Below, one piece after another: positions 6,086 to 10,730 of a stretch of DNA of 10,730 nucleotides (position 1 is the stretch's first letter; each line of letters starts with the position of its first letter). The notes beneath the pieces were generated by a model. It was not told the DNA's origin. It made no database searches and worked only from the letters and a program-made list of their open reading frames with translations. The position numbers and the translations under genes were made by a program. The stretch comes from IH12 sp041987265 (GTDB lineage: Bacteria; Pseudomonadota; Alphaproteobacteria; Caulobacterales; Hyphomonadaceae): contig JBHIWT010000119.1 in NCBI GenBank assembly GCA_041987265.1, positions 1-10,730 on the forward strand, written 5' to 3'.

Positions 6086-6406
6086 ATGATGGCGTCACAA
6101 TCCGAGGCTGAAATCGAGGCTCAGCGGCAGGACGCGCTGGCGCGCATCCGGCAGGCGATGGGCGGTGTCGTCGGGTTTGACGAACAGGGATTTGCGCCGG
6201 GCACGCTGGGTTGTCACGAGGCGTTGCACGCAGTCAGCATTGCGCTGGATCTCGTCGAGCGTCAGGTGCTCGATCATCCGTCGATCGTTGTGCAGAAGGA
6301 CTGGTACGCCAAGGCGGCGGCGGCGCATCAGAGCCTGTTTGATCTTTATCAGGCGATTGGCGGCGCGCATCTGCCGGGCGAACCTGAGGGCGGCGCCGGG
6401 ACCTAG
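6086..6406 (+). CDS. Small helical protein of unknown function
   Basis: Protein of 106 residues with no recognised domain name. The first 25 residues are a charged helix rich in Glu, Gln and Arg. A short Gly/Phe linker leads to a helix bearing G-C-H-E-A-L-H (42-48), then alternating hydrophobic helices with D-H-P-S (63-66) and K-D-W-Y (71-74), and a Gly/Pro-rich tail. Cys43, His44, Glu45 and His48 lie on one helix face and could bind a metal; this is inference. The fold is probably a small helical bundle. The start is ATG 6086, with GGAG 5 nt before it; ATG 6089 is equally possible. It opens a run of five close-packed genes ending in cobT, and the gap to the next gene is 12 bp. Codon use matches the neighbours, which supports a real gene. 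Confidence 0.78.
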   Translation: MMASQSEAEIEAQRQDALARIRQAMGGVVGFDEQGFAPGTLGCHEALHAVSIALDLVERQVLDHPSIVVQKDWYAKAAAAHQSLFDLYQAIGGAHLPGEPEGGAGT

Positions 6407-6418
6407 GGGAGGACGTAG

Positions 6419-7096
6419 ATGGCTGGCGAGATGATCGAGGTGACGAGCCGCGACGGTTTCGTGTTTGGCGCCTACCACGCGACGCCGGCCGGAGCGCGCA
6501 AGGGCGGCGTGATTGTGGTGCAGGAGATCTTCGGTCTGTCGGCCCATATCAAGGCGATGGCCGACCGTTTTGCGGCTGAGGGTTATGAAGCGATCGCGCC
6601 TTCGATGTATGACCGCGCCGAGCCGGGTTACGTGGTTCAGCCCGATGAGATCGAGGGACGGCTGGAACGCTCCGTTGAACTCGCCGTTGGCAACGGGCCG
6701 GAGAATGCCGTCAACGATATGGGCGCGTGTTTCGATCTGCTGAAAGACAGGGGACCGGTCTTCGTCACGGGCTATTGTTACGGCGGAACGATGAGCTGGC
6801 TGGCGGCGGCGCGGGTTCCGGGGATCGCGGCTGCGTCCTGTTATTACGGCGGCAACATAGCTGACATGGCGGGGATGGAGCTGGGGTGCCCGGTGGAGTG
6901 CCACTTTGGGCGGAATGATCCGCACATCCCGGTCGAGAAGGTCGAGGCGCTGAAGGAAAAGCGGCCGGACGTTCCTGTGTTTCTCTATGACGCGGGGCAC
7001 GGGTTCGCGCGGAAGAATTCGAGCGATTACGACGAGGCGTCGGACAACCTGGCGTTCGAGCGGACGCTGAAACTGTTCGCCGCCAATGCCGGCTGA
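6419..7096 (+). CDS. Dienelactone hydrolase-family alpha/beta hydrolase
   Basis: Cytoplasmic alpha/beta hydrolase of 225 residues, the normal length of the family. Dienelactone hydrolases open the lactone ring of 4-carboxymethylenebut-2-en-4-olide in chloroaromatic breakdown, but most family members act on other, unknown esters or lactones. The full catalytic set is present: Glu36 in Q-E-I-F-G, nucleophile Cys120 in G-Y-C-Y-G-G, Asp167 in R-N-D-P-H-I-P, and His194 in A-G-H-G-F. No signal peptide is seen. A strong ribosome site, GGGGAGGA (6406-6413), overlaps the stop of the preceding gene and lies 5 nt before the ATG. No other aromatic-degradation genes such as dioxygenases or muconate enzymes are nearby, so the substrate is open. 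The FAD monooxygenase two genes on could supply or use its substrate; this is inference. Confidence 0.9.
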   Translation: MAGEMIEVTSRDGFVFGAYHATPAGARKGGVIVVQEIFGLSAHIKAMADRFAAEGYEAIAPSMYDRAEPGYVVQPDEIEGRLERSVELAVGNGPENAVNDMGACFDLLKDRGPVFVTGYCYGGTMSWLAAARVPGIAAASCYYGGNIADMAGMELGCPVECHFGRNDPHIPVEKVEALKEKRPDVPVFLYDAGHGFARKNSSDYDEASDNLAFERTLKLFAANAG

Positions 7097-7103
7097 GCCG
7101 GGC

Positions 7104-7637
7104 ATGCGGCTGGTGTTCATCTACGGACCGCCGGCTGTCGGCAAGCTGACGGTGGCGCGGGAAGTTGCGGCGCTGAGCAATCTGCCGGTGTTTCACAATC
7201 ACCTGGTTGTCGATGCGGTGGCGTCGGTGTTTCCGTTTGGTGAGGCGGATTTCGTGCGGCTGCGCGAGCGGTGGTGGTTGGATATGTTCGAGGCCGCCGC
7301 GGACGCGGGGCGGTCTCTGATCTTCACGTTTCAACCCGAGCCGAGCGTTGATGCGGGGTTTCCGGCGCGCGTGGTGGAGACGGTTGCGGCGCGGGGCGGG
7401 CGCGTTGACTTCGTGCGGCTGACCGCAGCGGATTGTGTGATCGACGCGCGGATCGATGCGGAAAGCCGCGCCGCTTTCGGCAAGATGAGATCGCTGGACT
7501 TGTTGCGCGAACTGCGCGCGGCGTTCAGGGCGAGCGAAGCGCTTATGCCGGAGGCGGCTGTGACCGTCGCGACGGACGAGACGGCGCCGGAAGCGGCCGC
7601 GCAACAGATCGTCGCCAGTCTCAGCCTTGGCGCATGA
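7104..7637 (+). CDS. P-loop kinase-like protein (shikimate kinase-like fold), unknown substrate
   Basis: Small P-loop NTPase of 177 residues with Walker A G-P-P-A-V-G-K-L (8-15) almost at the N-terminus, as in nucleotide or small-molecule kinases. It carries F-H-N-H-L (30-34) where kinases of this fold often bind substrate, an F-Q-P-E-P segment (76-80) after the central strand, and an Arg-containing LID-like region (about 117-130). It resembles the family annotated as AAA or shikimate-kinase-like ATPases of unknown substrate, and is clearly different from the true AroK in this window. ATG 7104 is preferred because it puts the first strand and the P-loop right at the N-terminus. ATG 7086 would add six residues and overlap the hydrolase gene by 11 bp. 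Its stop overlaps the next start in ATGA, so coupling to the monooxygenase is likely. Confidence 0.8.
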   Translation: MRLVFIYGPPAVGKLTVAREVAALSNLPVFHNHLVVDAVASVFPFGEADFVRLRERWWLDMFEAAADAGRSLIFTFQPEPSVDAGFPARVVETVAARGGRVDFVRLTAADCVIDARIDAESRAAFGKMRSLDLLRELRAAFRASEALMPEAAVTVATDETAPEAAAQQIVASLSLGA

Positions 7638-8875
7638 AGGTGGGTAGTGTCGCCATTGCCGGTTGCGGCGTTTCGGGGCTTGCATGCGCGCGGTTCCTGG
7701 CGCGGGCGGGATGGCGCGTTGTTGTATTCGACCGGATGGAGGCGCCGGCGCCGATCGGTTCGGGTCTGATCCTGCAGCCGGTTGGCCTGGACGTCCTGGA
7801 CGAATTGGGGCTGGGCGACGAGATGCGTTCGCGCGGCGCTGTCATTTCGCGCCTGTTCGGCCGGGTGCAGCCGTCAGGCCGGGTGGTGCTGGATGTGGGA
7901 TATGGCGGGCGCAGCCAGCAGCCTCGCCTCGCCGTTGGGGCGCATCGCGGGGCGTTATTCGGGGTCCTACTGGAGGGCGCTGAACAGGCCGGCGCGGAAT
8001 TCGAATTCGGACGCGAGATAACCGGGGTTGATGGCGGCCGGCTGATATTCGCGGATGGAACGCGCAGCGCGGTGTTCGATCTGGTGATTGACGCGCTTGG
8101 CGTCTGGTCGCCGCTGTCGCAGGCGCCGGACGACGTGCTGCCTTACGGGGCGTTGTGGACCAATGTCGACTGGCCGGAAGGCGATGGCCGGTTCAAGGCT
8201 TCCGCTCTCGAGCAGCGCTATGAGCGGGCGCACAAGATGGTGGGCTTGTTGCCGGTGGGCGGGCTTGAACCGGGAGGCCGGCGGATGGCGTCATTCTTCT
8301 GGAGCCTGCGGCATAGCGACTTCGATGGTTGGCGCCAGGCGGGAATGGATGCGTGGCGATCAGATGTGCTGGCGCTGTGGCCGGAGATTGATGCGCTGCT
8401 GGCGCAGATTGTAGATTCTGAGCAGCTGGTATTCGCGACTTATGCTCATCGTACGCTGGCTTCGCCGGTCGGCGCGGAGGTCGTGCATGTCGGCGATAGC
8501 TGGCATTGCGCCAGTCCGCAGCTTGGGCAGGGAGCGAACATGGCGCTTCTGGATGCGTTCGCGCTGACCAAGGCGCTGGAGACGCATCACGATCTGGCTG
8601 AGGCGCTCGGCGTCTATGCGCGGATGAGGCGCTGGCACATCCGGCTCTATCAGGCGGCCAGCTGGTTGTTCACGCCGGCATACCAGTCCGACGGGGCGGT
8701 TGTGTCGGGTTTGCGAGACTGGGTGCTGGCGCCGTTGTCGCGAATCTGGCCGGGCCCGCCGGTTCTGTCTTCGCTGGTGAGCGGGACGATGGGCGGGCCT
8801 CTGGGCGCCATTCGCAGGCATGGAGACGCCGGGATTGACGATCGGCGGCTTCCGTCCGCCGCCGGGTCGGCCTAG
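7634..8875 (+). CDS. Group A FAD-dependent monooxygenase (UbiH/p-hydroxybenzoate hydroxylase type)
   Basis: Flavoprotein of 413 residues that should use NAD(P)H and O2 to hydroxylate a small organic molecule. It shows the dinucleotide fold G-x-G-x-x-G (10-15) with the ribose-binding acid Asp33, and the second FAD motif G-D-S-W-H (287-291) leading to P-Q-L-G-Q-G-A-N (295-302). The middle DG motif is unusual: D-L-V-I-D-A-L-G (149-156), where the family normally has G-A-D-G, so the second acidic residue is lost. The start is ATG 7634, in a 4-bp ATGA overlap with the kinase-like gene; the open frame upstream is only a shadow of that gene. The C-terminal part after about 340 has hydrophobic, amphipathic stretches that might touch the membrane. 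Substrate is unknown; a halogenase is less likely, as no W-x-W-x-I-P motif is seen. cobT follows after 12 bp. Confidence 0.87.
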   Translation: MKVGSVAIAGCGVSGLACARFLARAGWRVVVFDRMEAPAPIGSGLILQPVGLDVLDELGLGDEMRSRGAVISRLFGRVQPSGRVVLDVGYGGRSQQPRLAVGAHRGALFGVLLEGAEQAGAEFEFGREITGVDGGRLIFADGTRSAVFDLVIDALGVWSPLSQAPDDVLPYGALWTNVDWPEGDGRFKASALEQRYERAHKMVGLLPVGGLEPGGRRMASFFWSLRHSDFDGWRQAGMDAWRSDVLALWPEIDALLAQIVDSEQLVFATYAHRTLASPVGAEVVHVGDSWHCASPQLGQGANMALLDAFALTKALETHHDLAEALGVYARMRRWHIRLYQAASWLFTPAYQSDGAVVSGLRDWVLAPLSRIWPGPPVLSSLVSGTMGGPLGAIRRHGDAGIDDRRLPSAAGSA

Positions 8876-8887
8876 ACAGGAAGGGTT

Positions 8888-10730
8888 ATGGTCAAACAGT
8901 CGGATTCCCTCGAAACCTTCAAGAACGCGCTGGCGTCGGCGACTCGTGCGTTGGCGGGGCGCGACGAGGTGAGCGTGGAATTCGCGATGGATGGCGGGCT
9001 GGCGCAGGGCGACCGGCTGACGCTGACCACGCCGAACCGGGCGATGACGCCCGAAGGGGTGCGCTTGTCGCGCGGCGAGGCCGATGCGCTGGCGCTGCGG
9101 GTGGCGCACCATGATGCGAAGACCCACGCCAGCAGCACGCCGCAGCGCGAGGATGCGCGGCGTCTGTTCGAGGCGGCGGAACGCGCCCGGATCGAATCGA
9201 TCGGCGCAAAGGCGATGGATGGCGTGGCCGAGAATCTTGATGCGGCGCTGGAGAAGCGGTGTGTCGACGCCGGCTATGGCCGCAGCGAAAGCTCGGCGCG
9301 GGCGCCGATGGAGGATGCGGTCGAATTCCTGCTGCGGGAGCGGTTGAGCGACCGGGCCCTGCCACGCACGGCCGAGGCGGCCGCGGCGCCGTGGCGGCGC
9401 GAGATCGAGAAGCGGGCCGGCAAGGCGCTATCAAAGCTTGAGAAGGAGATGCGCGATCAGGCGGCGTTTGCCGAGGCGGTGCATGCCTTGTTGCGCGACC
9501 TTGATCTCGGGGATGAGACGCAGGGCGAGGAAGACGGTCGGTCGGATGAGACCGAGGACGCTGAAGAAGAGAACGAAGCCGCCGCCGACGGAGATGACAA
9601 CGAGGATCAGGGCGAAGAAGCGTCGGGCGAAGCCGAGTCGGAAGCTGGTGAAGCGGGCGAGGCCGAGGCTGGCGATGAGACCGAAGTTCAGATGGCGGCG
9701 GACGCTGACTCCGACATGGACGTCGACGAGGTCGCTGAAGAGGAAGAGCCGTCGACGCCGGTGCGTCCGAACTGGCGCGACAGCGATGACTTCCGGTCCG
9801 AGTACAAGGTGTTCACCACCGTTCACGATGAAGTGGCGCTGGCCGACCAGCTTTGCGATCCGGAAGAGCTGACGCGGCTGCGCGCCTATCTGGATGCGCA
9901 GCTGCAGGGATTGCAGGGTGCGGTGTCGCGGCTGGCGAACCGGTTGCAGCGGCGGTTGATGGCGCAACAAAACCGCAGCTGGATGTTCGACCTTGAAGAG
10001 GGCGTTCTGGATACGGCGCGGCTGACGCGTGTGATCGTGGATCCGACGGCGCCGTTGTCGTTCAAGCAGGAAGATGAAAGCAAGTTCCGAGATACGGTCG
10101 TGACGCTGCTGCTGGACAATTCCGGTTCGATGCGCGGACGGCCGATCATGGTGGCGGCGTTGTGCGCGGACATTCTGGCGCGGACGCTGGAGCGGTGCGG
10201 GGTGAAGGTCGAGATTCTCGGATTCACGACGCAGGCGTGGAAGGGCGGGCGTTCGCGCGAGGACTGGCTCAAGGCCGACAAGCCGGCGAGCCCGGGGCGG
10301 CTGAATGACTTGCGGCACATCATCTACAAGAGCGCCGACGCCCCCTGGCGGCGGACGCGCCGCAACCTTGGCCTGATGATGCGCGAAGGCCTGTTGAAAG
10401 AGAATATCGACGGCGAGGCGCTGTTGTGGGCGCATGATCGTCTGATGGCGCGGCCCGAGCATCGCAAGATCCTGATGGTGATTTCCGATGGCGCGCCGGT
10501 GGACGATTCCACGCTGTCAGTGAATGTCGGCAATCCGCTGGAAAAACATCTGCGCGAAGTGATTGCGCATCTGGAGAGCAAGTCGCCGGTGGAGCTGATC
10601 GCGATCGGCATCGGGCATGACGTGACGCGCTGGTATCGCCGGGCGGTGACGATTGTCGATGCGGAACAGCTGGGCGGGGCGATGACGGACAAGCTTGCCG
10701 AGCTGTTCGAGGATCAGGAGAACGCGCCGC
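8888..10730 (+). CDS. cobT: Cobaltochelatase subunit CobT (VWA domain), 3' end beyond window
   Basis: Partner of CobS in the cobaltochelatase motor. The frame is open for 614 codons to the right edge; CobT proteins are about 630 residues, so only a short tail should be missing. Layout: N-terminal helical CobT domain (1-200), a very acidic Glu/Asp/Ala/Gly linker (about 205-292), a conserved bridge starting at P-N-W-R-D, then a von Willebrand A domain whose MIDAS motif D-N-S-G-S is at 410-414 and whose later Asp534 sits in I-S-D-G-A-P. CobT's metal-binding VWA domain contacts CobS and the CobN side. ATG 8888 has AGGAAGGG just before it. cobT is last in view of a five-gene run and is separated from cobS by four genes and a terminator. 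A plain MoxR-associated VWA protein is less likely given the acidic linker and N-terminal domain. Confidence 0.95.
   Translation, partial: MVKQSDSLETFKNALASATRALAGRDEVSVEFAMDGGLAQGDRLTLTTPNRAMTPEGVRLSRGEADALALRVAHHDAKTHASSTPQREDARRLFEAAERARIESIGAKAMDGVAENLDAALEKRCVDAGYGRSESSARAPMEDAVEFLLRERLSDRALPRTAEAAAAPWRREIEKRAGKALSKLEKEMRDQAAFAEAVHALLRDLDLGDETQGEEDGRSDETEDAEEENEAAADGDDNEDQGEEASGEAESEAGEAGEAEAGDETEVQMAADADSDMDVDEVAEEEEPSTPVRPNWRDSDDFRSEYKVFTTVHDEVALADQLCDPEELTRLRAYLDAQLQGLQGAVSRLANRLQRRLMAQQNRSWMFDLEEGVLDTARLTRVIVDPTAPLSFKQEDESKFRDTVVTLLLDNSGSMRGRPIMVAALCADILARTLERCGVKVEILGFTTQAWKGGRSREDWLKADKPASPGRLNDLRHIIYKSADAPWRRTRRNLGLMMREGLLKENIDGEALLWAHDRLMARPEHRKILMVISDGAPVDDSTLSVNVGNPLEKHLREVIAHLESKSPVELIAIGIGHDVTRWYRRAVTIVDAEQLGGAMTDKLAELFEDQENAP

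Noticed and set aside
9500..9765. Repetitive GAG/GAA-rich stretch as a possible DNA repeat
   Set aside because: It encodes the acidic linker normal for CobT and has no regular repeat unit at the DNA level.
9431..10462. Minus-strand open frame of 343 codons
   Set aside because: Antisense shadow of cobT; its hydrophobic part simply mirrors the acidic linker.

Overview
The window reads as a high-GC alphaproteobacterial chromosome segment. The aroK-aroB pair, the order bolA / J-domain protein / cobS, and CobS and CobT of the aerobic cobaltochelatase type are typical of that class. A Caulobacterales/Hyphomonadaceae-like host is my guess from gene order and protein style; no rRNA or tRNA is present to test it. 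No insertion sequence, phage gene, CRISPR array, tRNA or rRNA was seen.

Left end (1-1051, minus strand): a secreted, alanine-rich helical protein runs off the left edge. It is preceded, with a 17-bp overlap, by a 56-residue single-span membrane protein. Both are unrecognised and are transcribed away from aroK.

Shikimate block (1208-3672, plus strand): aroK (shikimate kinase) and aroB (3-dehydroquinate synthase) overlap by one base. They are followed at once by a LuxR-type regulator that keeps all six acyl-homoserine-lactone pocket residues but has no synthase gene in view. A 267-bp gap follows. It holds a promoter-like motif and two hairpins, the second terminator-like, and may encode a small RNA.

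Centre (3940-5992): bolA (minus) and a C-terminal J-domain protein (plus) are divergent with only about 27 bp between start codons. cobS (AAA+ subunit of cobaltochelatase) follows and is closed by a clear intrinsic terminator.

Right block (6086-10730, plus strand): five tightly packed genes encode a small conserved-looking unknown, a dienelactone hydrolase-family enzyme, a P-loop kinase-like protein, a group A FAD monooxygenase, and cobT. cobT is nearly complete and runs off the right edge. CobS and CobT work as partners, yet here they lie in separate transcription units with four enzyme-like genes between them.

Most of the window is ordinary core metabolism. The points most worth following are the split cobS/cobT arrangement with its embedded four-gene cassette, the solo LuxR behind aroKB, the possible small RNA, and the low-GC bolA with its compressed divergent promoter region.
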